Shown piece by piece: positions 1-8,882 of a DNA stretch of 64,000 bases (the first letter of the stretch is position 1; each line of letters opens with the position of its first letter). Location: positions 1-64,000 of the forward strand of contig JAGBHM010000024.1 in assembly GCA_017935505.1 (NCBI GenBank). The letters run 5' to 3'. This DNA comes from Bacteroidales bacterium. GTDB taxonomy: Bacteria; Bacteroidota; Bacteroidia; Bacteroidales; UBA932. The notes below the pieces were generated by a model. It had not been told where the DNA came from. It was given only the letters and a program-made list of their open reading frames with translations, and made no database searches. The translations under genes were made by a program, and so were the position numbers.

Positions 1-126
1 GACTACATCGCAGTACACGGAGAAGTTACAGAGGCAGCACCGAAGGTGTTCCTGAAGTATTTCTTTGTGAATACAGTGACCGGTGAAAAGTCCGGAGAGA
101 TGCTGGCAATGGCACGTCTCGGCTAA
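1..126 (+). CDS. C-terminal fragment of an unrecognised protein
   Basis: An open frame runs from the window edge to TAA at 124-126 and gives the last 41 residues of a protein ending in ARLG. I do not recognise the family. A strong intrinsic terminator follows at once, so this is probably the last gene of its transcript. The gene lies on the far side of the tRNA-Leu 3' end from the housekeeping block, so it could be cargo of an integrated element; that is inference from position only. Confidence 0.55.
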   Translation, partial: DYIAVHGEVTEAAPKVFLKYFFVNTVTGEKSGEMLAMARLG

Positions 127-152
127 TCAATGGCCAACTACTGATTACGACT

Positions 153-187
153 AACCCCGCAACGGTCACACATCCGCTGCGGGGTTT
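153..187 (+). terminator. Intrinsic terminator after the left-edge CDS
   Basis: AACCCCGCA at 153-161 pairs with TGCGGGGTT at about 178-186, and the run TTTT follows. It sits 26 bases after the stop codon of the partial CDS and is a typical GC-rich hairpin with a short T tract. Confidence 0.8.
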
Positions 188-282
188 TATGCATAAAAAA
201 ATCAGATGATTCAATTCAGAAATCACCGTAAAAAATCAGTAGGATATTTTGGGACTATACCGAAAAACTATACAAAAAACCT

Positions 283-290
283 TATCTTTG
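283..290 (+). promoter_or_regulatory. Isolated -7 element TATCTTTG
   Basis: The octamer matches the Bacteroidota -7 consensus TAnnTTTG, but no TTG lies at the usual 19-22 base distance upstream and no gene starts downstream before the tRNA terminator. It could be the leftover promoter of a lost or excised gene, for example an integrase, or chance in AT-rich DNA. Confidence 0.3.
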
Positions 291-299
291 TATCGGAAA

Positions 300-343
300 C
301 CGTACGGAAATTTAACGAAATTTTTGTACCTCTCTTGTACCTC
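300..343. repeat. GTAC-core repeats: palindrome plus paired direct repeat
   Basis: The palindrome CCGTACGG is at 300-307. The nonamer TTGTACCTC occurs twice, at 324-332 and 335-343, with starts 11 bases apart, about one helical turn. Such helically phased repeats can be protein binding sites. Near a tRNA 3' end they could be arm-type sites of a tyrosine recombinase, but no integrase gene is visible in the window. Confidence 0.45.
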
Positions 344-351
344 AATAAAAT

Positions 352-404
352 AAAAGAGCCCTAACTCTTTAACTTTTAATTAGTTAAGAATTAAAGCTCT
401 TTTT
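352..404 (-). terminator. Terminator of the tRNA-Leu transcript
   Basis: AAAAGAGC at 352-359 pairs with GCTCTTTT at 396-403, with a second inner helix (TTTAAC/GTTAA). Read on the minus strand it lies directly after the tRNA 3' end and is followed by a T-rich tract. It could also stop transcription arriving from the left. Confidence 0.6.
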
Positions 405-405
405 G

Positions 406-487
406 TGCGGGCGAAGGGACTCGAACCCCCACGCCGTGAGGCACTAGATCCTAAGTCTAGCGCGGCTACCAATTACGCCACGCCCGC
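406..487 (-). tRNA. tRNA-Leu, anticodon TAG
   Basis: The minus strand folds as a class II tRNA of 82 nt. The acceptor stem GCGGGCG/CGCCCGC is followed by discriminator A. The anticodon stem is CTAGA/TCTAG around the loop CTTAGGA, giving anticodon TAG (reads CUA). A long variable arm and the T-arm GGTTCGAGTCC complete the fold. CCA is not encoded. The 3' end faces the accessory-looking left edge; tRNA 3' ends are common attachment sites for tyrosine recombinases. Confidence 0.96.
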
Positions 488-571
488 AGGTCCGTGATTG
501 GGATTGCAAAGGTATGCATATTTTTTACAATTGCAAAAAAACTTGTCGAAATAAGTAAAAAAACTTTAAAG

Positions 572-602
572 TTTGCTAATCTCTACTATTTTACTAACTT
601 TG
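572..602 (+). promoter_or_regulatory. Promoter of tig
   Basis: TTTG at 572-575 and TAACTTTG at 595-602 are separated by 19 bases, which fits the Bacteroidota housekeeping promoter. The predicted transcript starts about 35 bases before the tig ATG. Confidence 0.8.
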
Positions 603-642
603 CGCACTATTTTGGGAAAAAAGAAATAATCAATTATATATA

Positions 643-1968
643 ATGAAGATAGATAAAGTAAAAGTTGATGATTTGACATATCAGTTGAATCTCAGCATCG
701 AGAAGGCAGATTGTGCCGAAAAAGTAAAAAAAGCTTTGAGCGAATACCGTCGCAGAGCTGATATCAAGGGTTTCCGTAAAGGTATGGCCCCTATGTCACT
801 TATTGAGAAGATGCATGGTGTATCTGCATTGGTGGAGAGTGTAAACAATATGATTTCGGAGTCTATCCAGAACTATATTGTTGAGAACAAATTGAACATT
901 TTGGGCGAGCCGCTTCCAAATGAGGATAAACAGAAACCTATCAACTGGGAGAGCGACGACTCTTATGAGTTCGTATTTGATATAGCACTTGCTCCAGAGG
1001 TGAATTTCACCCTTTCTGCAGATGACAAGATTACCTCTTATGATGTTGAGGTTGCAGAGGATTCTGTAAAGACTTACAAATCAAACATGCTCAAACAGTT
1101 CGGTAAATTGGAGAATGTTGAGGAAGTAGGTGAGGAGGATTTCATCATTGCAGACCTTGAGCAGGGTGAGACCAAGATCGAGGGTACTTACATCACTTTG
1201 AGAACAATCGAGAGCAAGACAATGAAGAAGAAGTTCATTGGCAAGAAAGTTGGCAGCAGCTTTACTGTTGATGTAAACAAGACTTTCACCAATGAGACCG
1301 ACAGAGCAGCTCTTTTGAAAGTGAAGAAAGAGGAGCTTGCAGATATGGATCCTAACTGGCAGGTAACTATAAAAGAGGTGAAGACCTTTGTTGAGGCTGA
1401 GCAGAACCAGGATCTTTACGACAGAATGTTCGGTGAGGGTGTTGTTACCGATGAGGCAGGTTTTGAGGCTAAAATCGCAGAGCGTATCAAACAGGAGTAT
1501 GAGCAGGAGAGCGCTTACCGCTTTATGCTCGATTCAAGAGAGTACCTTTTGAACAAGACAAATATCCAGCTTCCAGAGGAGTTCCTCAAAAAATGGTTGT
1601 ATACAATCAATGAGGGCAAATTCACTATGGAGGAGATTGAGAAGGACTTCCAGTTGTTCTTGAAAGATTTCCGTTGGCAGCTTATCCGTCAGTACATCAT
1701 GAAAGAGCAGAAGATGGAGATTACCAGAGAGGCTCTTGTTGAGGCTGCCAAGAGAGTTGCAAAGATGCAGTTTGCAATGTATGGTTTGAATGATGTTCCA
1801 GAGGAGCAGTTGAACAGCTACGCAAACTCTATCCTTTCAAATGAGAAAGAGGGTAGAAGAATTTATGAGAAGACTGAGGAGGATATGGTTATCGGATATA
1901 TCAAGAGTGTTGTAACTCTCGATAAAAAGTCTATCTCAATAGATGACCTTCAGAAAATGAACAACTAA
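643..1968 (+). CDS. tig: Trigger factor
   Basis: Trigger factor is the ribosome-bound chaperone that meets nascent chains at the exit tunnel. The 441-residue protein has the N-terminal ribosome-binding domain with the signature GFRKG at residues 43-47. A middle region about 150-250 corresponds to the PPIase position but looks divergent, and a long helical C-terminal chaperone domain follows. It has its own promoter and a strong terminator, so it is probably monocistronic. It precedes clpP and clpX, the classical tig-clpP-clpX order, although the terminator and a separate clpP promoter suggest independent transcription. Confidence 0.95.
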   Translation: MKIDKVKVDDLTYQLNLSIEKADCAEKVKKALSEYRRRADIKGFRKGMAPMSLIEKMHGVSALVESVNNMISESIQNYIVENKLNILGEPLPNEDKQKPINWESDDSYEFVFDIALAPEVNFTLSADDKITSYDVEVAEDSVKTYKSNMLKQFGKLENVEEVGEEDFIIADLEQGETKIEGTYITLRTIESKTMKKKFIGKKVGSSFTVDVNKTFTNETDRAALLKVKKEELADMDPNWQVTIKEVKTFVEAEQNQDLYDRMFGEGVVTDEAGFEAKIAERIKQEYEQESAYRFMLDSREYLLNKTNIQLPEEFLKKWLYTINEGKFTMEEIEKDFQLFLKDFRWQLIRQYIMKEQKMEITREALVEAAKRVAKMQFAMYGLNDVPEEQLNSYANSILSNEKEGRRIYEKTEEDMVIGYIKSVVTLDKKSISIDDLQKMNN

Positions 1969-1990
1969 TCCTTTAAGGAGTTTAATATTG

Positions 1991-2024
1991 AAATGGAGAT
2001 GGCCAAAAGCTGTCTCCATTTTTT
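1991..2024 (+). terminator. Terminator of tig
   Basis: AAATGGAGA at 1991-1999 pairs with TCTCCATTT at 2013-2021 and a T run follows. It lies 22 bases after the tig stop codon. Confidence 0.85.
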
Positions 2025-2056
2025 GTTTGAGTATGGTTTTTGCCTGAATAATTTAT

Positions 2057-2064
2057 TATATTTG
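2057..2064 (+). promoter_or_regulatory. -7 element of the clpP promoter
   Basis: TATATTTG matches the -7 consensus 26 bases before the clpP start. The upstream region is T-rich, but I see no TTG at the ideal spacing. Confidence 0.55.
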
Positions 2065-2090
2065 TTTTCTATTTATTTAAACTTTGGAAT

Positions 2091-2780
2091 ATGGCAAGTG
2101 AATTTGAAAAATATGCTACCAAACATTTGGGAATAAGCTCATTGACATTACATAGATTCAACTCTGTAAATGCCGCGTACATCAATCCTTCAATTATTGA
2201 GGAGAGGCAGATGAATGTTGCTGTGATGGATGTGTTTTCGAGGTTGATGATGGACAGGATCATCTTTTTGGGAGTTCCCATTTCTGATGATGTGGCAAAT
2301 ATCATACAGGCACAGCTTCTCTTTTTGGATTCGACAGATTCGAAGTCGGATATCCAGCTCTATATAAACTCTCCAGGCGGTTCTGTTTATGCCGGATTGG
2401 GCATTTACGATACAATGCAGCTCGTACAGTCTGATGTTGCAACCATCTGTACAGGCCTTGCAGCCTCTATGGCCTCAGTCCTCCTTACTGCAGGAACAAA
2501 AGGCAAGAGAAGCGCACTGCCTCACTCAAGAGTTATGATACACCAGCCTCTTGGAGGTGCGGAGGGTCAGGCATCCGACATAGAAATCACTGCGAGGGAG
2601 ATCATAAAATTGAAGAAGGAGTTGTATGAAATTATCTCAACCCACTCCGGAAAATCATTGGCCCAGATAGAGAAGGATGCCGACAGAGATTACTGGATGA
2701 CTGCTCAGGAGGCGCTCAAATATGGAATGATTGATGAAATCCTCGGCAAAGGGGGCAATAGCAAAAAATCAGTTAAATAG
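2091..2780 (+). CDS. clpP: ATP-dependent Clp protease proteolytic subunit
   Basis: ClpP is the serine peptidase that forms the barrel of the Clp protease and degrades substrates unfolded by ClpX. The 229-residue sequence shows the full catalytic triad: Ser126 in GLAASMAS, His151 in MIHQPLGG, and Asp200 in DRDYW. The N-terminal extension of about 35 residues before the conserved core may include a processed propeptide. clpX follows after 25 bases with no terminator, so the two are very likely co-transcribed. Confidence 0.97.
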   Translation: MASEFEKYATKHLGISSLTLHRFNSVNAAYINPSIIEERQMNVAVMDVFSRLMMDRIIFLGVPISDDVANIIQAQLLFLDSTDSKSDIQLYINSPGGSVYAGLGIYDTMQLVQSDVATICTGLAASMASVLLTAGTKGKRSALPHSRVMIHQPLGGAEGQASDIEITAREIIKLKKELYEIISTHSGKSLAQIEKDADRDYWMTAQEALKYGMIDEILGKGGNSKKSVK

Positions 2781-2805
2781 GTAAATCAAGAGAGACAAGT
2801 TTGAT

Positions 2806-4092
2806 ATGTCCAAGAAGCATAATGATGAAATGATGGCTGTCTGTTCGTTTTGCGGGCGACAGGAGAATAGTGTGAAGCTGCTTATGGGCGGCATGTATGG
2901 GTATATTTGCGACGAATGTGCGGCACAGGCCTACCACTATGCAAATGAGCAGCTTGCGGAGCAGCAGCGTGAGGCATTGGATGCAAAAGGCCTTAAACTT
3001 CTAAAACCAAAAGAGATAACAGAATTTCTCGACAATTATGTAATTGGCCAGGAGGAGGCAAAAAAATACCTTTCGGTTGCGGTATACAACCATTACAAGA
3101 GGATTAACTATATCAGCGGAAACAGAGGCAAAGGCAAGAAAAAGGCCACTGGAGAGCAGGATGGGAATCTGTTGGACCTTGATATAGAGAAGTCTAATAT
3201 TCTGCTTGTAGGCCCTACCGGAACAGGAAAGACCCTTCTGGCAAAGAGTATTGCAAAGATGCTCAATGTCCCTTTTGCAATAGTTGATGCAACTGTACTC
3301 ACAGAGGCCGGATATGTTGGAGAGGATGTGGAGACAATCCTTACCAGGCTTTTGCAGGAGGCCGATTATAATGTTGAACTTGCCCAGAGAGGCATCGTTT
3401 TTATTGATGAAATAGACAAAATTGCCCGTAAAAGTGACAACCCTTCAATAACCAGAGATGTTTCGGGTGAGGGTGTGCAGCAGGCAATGCTTAAGCTTCT
3501 TGAGGGAAATGTGGTGAATGTGCCGCCTCAGGGAGGACGCAAGCATCCGGAGCAGAAGATGATAGCGGTGGATACTACAAATATCCTCTTCATTTGCGGA
3601 GGTGCATTTGAAGGCATAGAGAGAAAGATAGCCCAACGCCTTAATACACAGGTTGTGGGTTATGGTGCGCAGAAGAAGACTGAACATATTGATAAAAAGG
3701 ATCTTTTGAGATATGTGGCTCCTCAAGATCTCAAATCGTATGGCCTCATTCCTGAGATTATAGGCCGTCTTCCGGTGCTCACATATCTGCATCCGCTCAC
3801 AAGAGAGGCACTGCTTGATATATTGGTGAAACCTAAGAATGCTATAGTAAAGCAGTATGAAAAGCTCTTTGAGATGGATGGCGTAAAGCTGGTGATAGAG
3901 CAGGATGTGCTTGAGTTCATTGTAGATACTGCAATTGAATATAATTTGGGCGCGAGGGGATTGCGCTCAATTTGTGAGGCAATAATGCTGGATGCAATGT
4001 ACAATGCTCCGTCTGAGAACAAGAAAACCCTCACAATAAAGCTCCCTTATGCAAAAGAGAAGGTTGCCAAATTTACCGGCACCCTCATATAG
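2806..4092 (+). CDS. clpX: ATP-dependent Clp protease ATP-binding subunit ClpX
   Basis: ClpX is the AAA+ unfoldase that feeds substrates to ClpP. The N-terminal zinc-binding domain carries Cys13, Cys16, Cys35 and Cys38. Walker A GPTGTGKT is at 136-143, the pore loop GYVG at 169-172, and Walker B with FIDEID at about 199-204. Sensor 2 is GARGLRS near the C-terminus. A lysine/glycine-rich stretch at about 105-128 lengthens the loop before Walker A relative to E. coli ClpX. The gene is 25 bases downstream of clpP. Confidence 0.97.
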   Translation: MSKKHNDEMMAVCSFCGRQENSVKLLMGGMYGYICDECAAQAYHYANEQLAEQQREALDAKGLKLLKPKEITEFLDNYVIGQEEAKKYLSVAVYNHYKRINYISGNRGKGKKKATGEQDGNLLDLDIEKSNILLVGPTGTGKTLLAKSIAKMLNVPFAIVDATVLTEAGYVGEDVETILTRLLQEADYNVELAQRGIVFIDEIDKIARKSDNPSITRDVSGEGVQQAMLKLLEGNVVNVPPQGGRKHPEQKMIAVDTTNILFICGGAFEGIERKIAQRLNTQVVGYGAQKKTEHIDKKDLLRYVAPQDLKSYGLIPEIIGRLPVLTYLHPLTREALLDILVKPKNAIVKQYEKLFEMDGVKLVIEQDVLEFIVDTAIEYNLGARGLRSICEAIMLDAMYNAPSENKKTLTIKLPYAKEKVAKFTGTLI

Positions 4093-4155
4093 TTTTGATA
4101 TAAACTGCAAGCCGAGGCGCAGCGTGATTGTAAACAAAGTTTAAAACATATTAAC

Positions 4156-5508
4156 ATGAAGACTTATATAGAAAAGAACAAAGAGAGATTCCTTGACGAA
4201 TTGTTTGAAATTCTGAGAATTCCGTCAATCAGTTCATCTGAGGCGAATAAAGGTGACATGTACACATGTGCAAATAAACTGGCCGAGCAGCTATTGGCTG
4301 CAGGAGCAGATACTGCAAAGGTGTATGATACAAAGGGCCATCCTGTTGTGTTTGGTGAGAAGAAGGTAGATGAGTCACTTCCTACAGTATTGGTTTACGG
4401 ACACTATGATGTGCAGCCAGTTGATCCTATAAATCTTTGGAAATCACAGCCTTTTGAGCCAGAAGTGAGAGATGGTGCAATCTATGCACGTGGTGCCAAT
4501 GATGATAAAGGACAGCTCTTCATGCATGTGAAGGCCTTTGAATATCTTGTTGCAGAGGGCAAATTGCAGCACAATATCAAATTTATCCTTGAGGGTGAGG
4601 AGGAGATTGGTTCACCAAGCCTTGCTGAGTGGGCAGAAGCAAATAAAGAGATGCTGGCTTGTGATGTAATTCTTGTTTCGGATACAACAATGATCTCTGA
4701 GAAAGTTCCTTCAATCAACTGTGGTATGCGCGGTCTTGCATATGTTGAGGTGGAGGTTACAGGACCTAACAAAGATCTTCACTCAGGCCATTACGGCGGA
4801 GCTGTGAACAACCCTATCAATGCTCTCTGTTCAATGATTGATTCATTGATTGATGATAAGGGCAGAATTACTGTAAAAGGTTTCTATGATAAGGTTGTGG
4901 AGCTTACTGCAGAGGAGCGTGAGATGTTTGCAAGGGCTCCATTTGATATGGAAGAGTATAAAAAATCAATTGATATTGATGAGGTTAAAGGTGAAGAGGG
5001 TTATTCAACTCTTGAAAGGACCGGAATACGTCCATGCCTTGATGTGAACGGAATTTGGGGCGGTTATATCGGAGAGGGTGCCAAAACTGTACTTCCGTCG
5101 GTTGCCCATGCCAAGATATCAATGAGACTTGTCCCTAACCAGGATTGCAATGAGATTGCAAAATTGTTTGAGGAGCACTTCCTCTCAATAGCACCTAAGG
5201 GCGTGAAGGTGAGAGTTATCCCTCATCATGGCGGAAATGGATTCCTGATGCCTATCTCATCAAATGCATATAAGGCAGCTGCAAGGGCAATTGAGGAGGT
5301 TTATGGTATAGAGCCTGTACCTAGCCGTGGCGGTGGAAGTATTCCAATTCTTGCAGATTTGCAGAATATTTTGGGTGTAAATCCTCTTCTTATGGGCTTT
5401 GGCCTTGAAAGGGATACAATCCACTCACCAAATGAGAGCTATCTGTTGAGTCAGTTCTATAAAGGAATGGAGTCGATAGCGCTCTTCTACAAGTACTATA
5501 CAAAATAG
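4156..5508 (+). CDS. M20 family dipeptidase / metallopeptidase
   Basis: This is a cytosolic two-metal peptidase of the M20 clan (carnosinase/dipeptidase-like), 450 residues. Metal ligands and catalytic residues are visible: His83 and Asp85 in GHYDVQP, the bridging Asp116 in GANDDKG, the acidic EGEEEIGS at 146-153, and a late conserved His in the DTIHSPNE segment. There is no signal peptide. The gene lies 63 bases after clpX. I see no TAnnTTTG promoter in the gap, so transcription could continue from clpPX. The exact substrate cannot be read from sequence. Confidence 0.88.
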   Translation: MKTYIEKNKERFLDELFEILRIPSISSSEANKGDMYTCANKLAEQLLAAGADTAKVYDTKGHPVVFGEKKVDESLPTVLVYGHYDVQPVDPINLWKSQPFEPEVRDGAIYARGANDDKGQLFMHVKAFEYLVAEGKLQHNIKFILEGEEEIGSPSLAEWAEANKEMLACDVILVSDTTMISEKVPSINCGMRGLAYVEVEVTGPNKDLHSGHYGGAVNNPINALCSMIDSLIDDKGRITVKGFYDKVVELTAEEREMFARAPFDMEEYKKSIDIDEVKGEEGYSTLERTGIRPCLDVNGIWGGYIGEGAKTVLPSVAHAKISMRLVPNQDCNEIAKLFEEHFLSIAPKGVKVRVIPHHGGNGFLMPISSNAYKAAARAIEEVYGIEPVPSRGGGSIPILADLQNILGVNPLLMGFGLERDTIHSPNESYLLSQFYKGMESIALFYKYYTK

Positions 5509-5557
5509 TTGTACAGCAGTTTGGAATATATTATTGACCCGATAAATTTCTGGATAG

Positions 5558-6370
5558 ATGAATTATCAACAGTTATACGAACAGATAAAGGCTAAAAAGA
5601 GCTTTTTATGTGTAGGTCTGGATTCCGACCCTAAATTGTTACCCGAGTGTTTGAAAGGTGTACAATATCCTATTTATGAGTTCAATAAGGCCATAATCGA
5701 CAAAACTGCGCAGTATGCTGTAGCATATAAGCCTAATCTTGCCTTTTATGAGGCGGAGGGTGTTGCAGGTTGGATCCAATTGGAGATGACCCTCAAATAT
5801 CTCAATGAAAATTATTCTGAGATAATGGTTATTGCAGATGCAAAACGCGGTGATATAGGAAACACTGCGAGCCGTTATGCAAGGGCTTTCTTTGAGAAGA
5901 TGAACTTTGATGCTGTGACTCTTGCACCATATATGGGAAGTGACTCTGTGAAACCTTTCCTTGAATATGAAGGCAAATGGTCTGTAGTGCTTGCTCTTAC
6001 CTCAAACAAGAGCGCAAATGATTTTGAGCAGCTTCAGCTTGAATCGGGAGAACCTTTATATAAAAAGGTGATATGCGAGGCTATGACATGGGGCAGCAAG
6101 GACAATACAATGTTTGTGGTTGGAGCCACACGCCCTGAGAAACTGGCTGAGATAAGGGAGTATTGTCCTGACCACTTCTTCCTTGTACCTGGCGTAGGAG
6201 CACAGGGCGGTACTGTTGAAGAGGTGGCAAAGTATGGCCTGAATTCACATTGCGGCCTGCTTGTAAACTCATCACGTGGAATCATCTTTGCCGACAGCAG
6301 TGAGAACTTTGCAGTTGTGGCCGGTGAGAAGGCACGTGAACTTGCAGAGCAGATGGCACCATACGTTTAG
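5558..6370 (+). CDS. pyrF: Orotidine 5'-phosphate decarboxylase
   Basis: PyrF catalyses the last step of de novo UMP synthesis, decarboxylating orotidine monophosphate. The 270-residue protein has the active-site segment DAKRGDIGNT at 94-103, with Lys96 as the expected catalytic lysine. The length and the DAKRGDIG form fit the longer type 2 (pyrF_sub2) group. The phosphate-binding segment near VPGVGAQGG is present at the C-terminus. The phosphoesterase gene begins only 6 bases after the stop codon, so the two are probably translated from one message. Confidence 0.95.
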   Translation: MNYQQLYEQIKAKKSFLCVGLDSDPKLLPECLKGVQYPIYEFNKAIIDKTAQYAVAYKPNLAFYEAEGVAGWIQLEMTLKYLNENYSEIMVIADAKRGDIGNTASRYARAFFEKMNFDAVTLAPYMGSDSVKPFLEYEGKWSVVLALTSNKSANDFEQLQLESGEPLYKKVICEAMTWGSKDNTMFVVGATRPEKLAEIREYCPDHFFLVPGVGAQGGTVEEVAKYGLNSHCGLLVNSSRGIIFADSSENFAVVAGEKARELAEQMAPYV

Positions 6371-6376
6371 TGCGGT

Positions 6377-8257
6377 ATGGCAAGAGCTTTCTATAATATA
6401 AAAGGGAGGATACTGCTTGTGGCGGTACTCCTCCTTTTTGTTTTGTGCAGCCCTTCATCCCTCGCTGGAAAAGAGACTCTGCAGAGATCAAAGGCTGGAA
6501 ATGGAAAGCTTACAATATTGTTTACAAACGACGGCCATTCGAGTGGAGATTATGCGAGGTTGGCAACATTAATAGAACAGGAGCGCAACAAGGCTCTTTC
6601 CGAAGGCTCTGCACTCATCTTGGTTGATGCCGGAGATATTGCCATGGGTTCTGTCTACCAGACCATATTTACCGATCATGCTTTTGAGTATGTTGCAATG
6701 GGTATGATGGGGTATGATGCCGTGACATGCGGAAACCATGATTTTGATTTCGGACTCAAAGCCTTTGGAAATATGTTGGAAACTGCCAGAGTGGCGGCTG
6801 ACTCCATGGAAATAGGGCTTCCTGAATTTGTTATCTCCAACCTCGATTCAAAACTTCCGCCCCATTTTGTGGAGTTGGGAATATCAGACACTTTGATGTT
6901 GAGAAGAAGTGTAGTTGTAGGGGATAAGGAGGAGGAGCTGCTGATAGGCCTTTATGGACTCATGGGGGAGCATGCCTATTCGTGCATTGTTGATAATGAA
7001 TCACTTCTTTTCTCCGATAGAGTAGAATCTTCCCAGAGGGCTGTGGAGGCTCTGCGTGAGGCAGGGGCCGATTATGTAGTCTGCATCTCACATGGAGGAA
7101 CCCTGTGGGCAAAGGGCAGGAGAGTGGATGTGGGCAGTGATGGTTATGTGAAACGTAAATCATTTACCGAGGATGGTAAACTGGCACAATCGCACTCGGC
7201 TCCTGATGTGATAATAAGCGGACATGACCACGAACTTCTGGAGGAGCCTCTGATATATGGCAATACTGTCATAGGCTCTGCCGGAAGCAGAAACCGATAT
7301 CTGGGCAAGATGGTTTTTACCGGAGACTCTTTGGTGGAGTACAGAGTTGTTTCGATATCTGAGGAGCTGCAGCCGGACCTTCGTATGCAAAGATATATTG
7401 AAGGCAGTTATGGGCATATTGTGGAGAAATTCAGCAGCCGTAGTGGAATCATGCTGGACGATACAATTGCATTTTCAGAAAAGGCACTGCCACTGGATAT
7501 AGATGCCGAAGGAAATATGGAGCTAGGCCATCATGTGGCCGAAAGTTTCAGAGAGGCAGTTGCAGACTCTCTCTCTAACGGAGAAAAGCCTGTCGCCATA
7601 GTGCCTTATGGAACATTGAGGAATGGTATTTCACAAGGTTATATAACCAATCATGATGTCTTTGATATCCTCTCCCTTGGAATGGATGATGAGGGTACTC
7701 CAGGTTATCCTCTTATTCTTGCGTGGGTAACCGGCAAGGAACTTTATGATATCTGTGAACTCAATGCAACTGTTGCAGGAGGAATGGAGGATGCCCATCT
7801 GTTCTTCAGTGGAATGGTCTACAGATACAACCGTTGCCGCATACCTTTTACGCGGGTTACAGAGGTTTTTGTAAATGGAAAGGCTGTTGACAAGAAGAGG
7901 CTCTATCCGGTTGTTACAGGGCTCTATACCGCAAGGCTTATGGGGATGTTGAAGAGCTCTTCTTATGGCTTGCTATCGGTTGAGCCAAAAGATAAGGATG
8001 GCAATATTGTTGCAGATCTTGAGCAATTGGTAGTTTATAAGAAAGGCCCCGACGGATTACTTTCAACAATACCCGAATGGCTCTCCTTTGCAGGATATAT
8101 AAAGGAGAAGGAGCTGAAAAATCCTGTAGAGATAAGCTCTGTGGATAATTCAACTCCATCTGTATATTTGAAATATCTTCTGATACTTGCCGCTGTTGTT
8201 ACTCTGCCAGTTTTGCTATTACGGTCTGGCAGGCGCGCACATGGTCGCCGACTTTGA
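6377..8257 (+). CDS. Secreted, membrane-anchored 5'-nucleotidase-like metallophosphoesterase
   Basis: The 626-residue protein has an N-terminal signal peptide (hydrophobic about 12-29). A calcineurin-like metallophosphoesterase domain follows: FTNDGH, VDAGD, CGNHDFDFG and the GHDH motif near residue 280. A 5'-nucleotidase C-terminal domain comes next. A single hydrophobic helix near 601-617 plus a basic tail (RSGRRAHGRR) would anchor it with the catalytic part outside the cytoplasm. The family hydrolyses nucleotides, UDP-sugars or related esters; the substrate is not readable here. It is tightly linked to pyrF. Its last 59 bases overlap the end of psd on the other strand. Confidence 0.88.
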   Translation: MARAFYNIKGRILLVAVLLLFVLCSPSSLAGKETLQRSKAGNGKLTILFTNDGHSSGDYARLATLIEQERNKALSEGSALILVDAGDIAMGSVYQTIFTDHAFEYVAMGMMGYDAVTCGNHDFDFGLKAFGNMLETARVAADSMEIGLPEFVISNLDSKLPPHFVELGISDTLMLRRSVVVGDKEEELLIGLYGLMGEHAYSCIVDNESLLFSDRVESSQRAVEALREAGADYVVCISHGGTLWAKGRRVDVGSDGYVKRKSFTEDGKLAQSHSAPDVIISGHDHELLEEPLIYGNTVIGSAGSRNRYLGKMVFTGDSLVEYRVVSISEELQPDLRMQRYIEGSYGHIVEKFSSRSGIMLDDTIAFSEKALPLDIDAEGNMELGHHVAESFREAVADSLSNGEKPVAIVPYGTLRNGISQGYITNHDVFDILSLGMDDEGTPGYPLILAWVTGKELYDICELNATVAGGMEDAHLFFSGMVYRYNRCRIPFTRVTEVFVNGKAVDKKRLYPVVTGLYTARLMGMLKSSSYGLLSVEPKDKDGNIVADLEQLVVYKKGPDGLLSTIPEWLSFAGYIKEKELKNPVEISSVDNSTPSVYLKYLLILAAVVTLPVLLLRSGRRAHGRRL

Positions 8258-8858
8258 CTTTTACATCTGATCCCAGAGGAACAAAAATATCCACTCTCGA
8301 ACCGAATTTGATAAAACCTACCTGGCTGCACTGGTTTGCCTGGTCGCCCTCTTTTGCATAACAGACAATCCTCCTTGCAATATAGCCTGCAATCTGTCTG
8401 AAAAGAATCTTCTTGCCACAAGGTGTCTCCACTGCAATGCTGGTGCGCTCATTCTTTTCCGAAGCTTTCGGATAGTATGCAACAAGGTACTCTCCATGAT
8501 GATGCTTGCTGTACAACACCTTTCCCGCTACAGGGTAGTAATTGACATGAACATTGAAGATACTCATGAAGATAGAGACTTGTATGCATCTCTCTTTGAG
8601 GAATTCGTTCTCTTCAACCTCCTGAACAATGACAATTTTTCCGTCTGCAGCTGCAATTACGGAGCCTTCATCTATAACAGATACTCTTTTTGGACTTCTA
8701 AAGAATCTGATTATGAAGAAGAAAAGCACAAGGCCTACACCCAAAGAGATTTTTGTGGCCATATTCCAGCCACAAATCAGGAATATACAAAGGAAAATAG
8801 CAGCGATAATGGCAAAAGACTTTGCTATTACTCCATATCCCTCTTTATGAATACGCAT
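8199..8858 (-). CDS. psd: Phosphatidylserine decarboxylase family protein
   Basis: Psd makes phosphatidylethanolamine from phosphatidylserine and is self-cleaved to form a pyruvoyl cofactor. The 219-residue protein has two membrane segments at about 12-50. It shows ADGK with Asp72, the FNVHVN segment with His104, and the Gly186-Ser187 cleavage site in FIKFGSRVD, which replaces the LGST of the long enterobacterial form. This short form is typical of Bacteroidota. It is the last gene of rsfS-ftsH-cdsA-psd. Its 3' end overlaps the convergent phosphoesterase gene by 59 bases. Confidence 0.93.
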   Translation of the reverse strand: MRIHKEGYGVIAKSFAIIAAIFLCIFLICGWNMATKISLGVGLVLFFFIIRFFRSPKRVSVIDEGSVIAAADGKIVIVQEVEENEFLKERCIQVSIFMSIFNVHVNYYPVAGKVLYSKHHHGEYLVAYYPKASEKNERTSIAVETPCGKKILFRQIAGYIARRIVCYAKEGDQANQCSQVGFIKFGSRVDIFVPLGSDVKVKVGDHVRACQTVIAKLAE

Positions 8859-8882
8859 ATGAAAAATTTTGTAGGTTTATCT

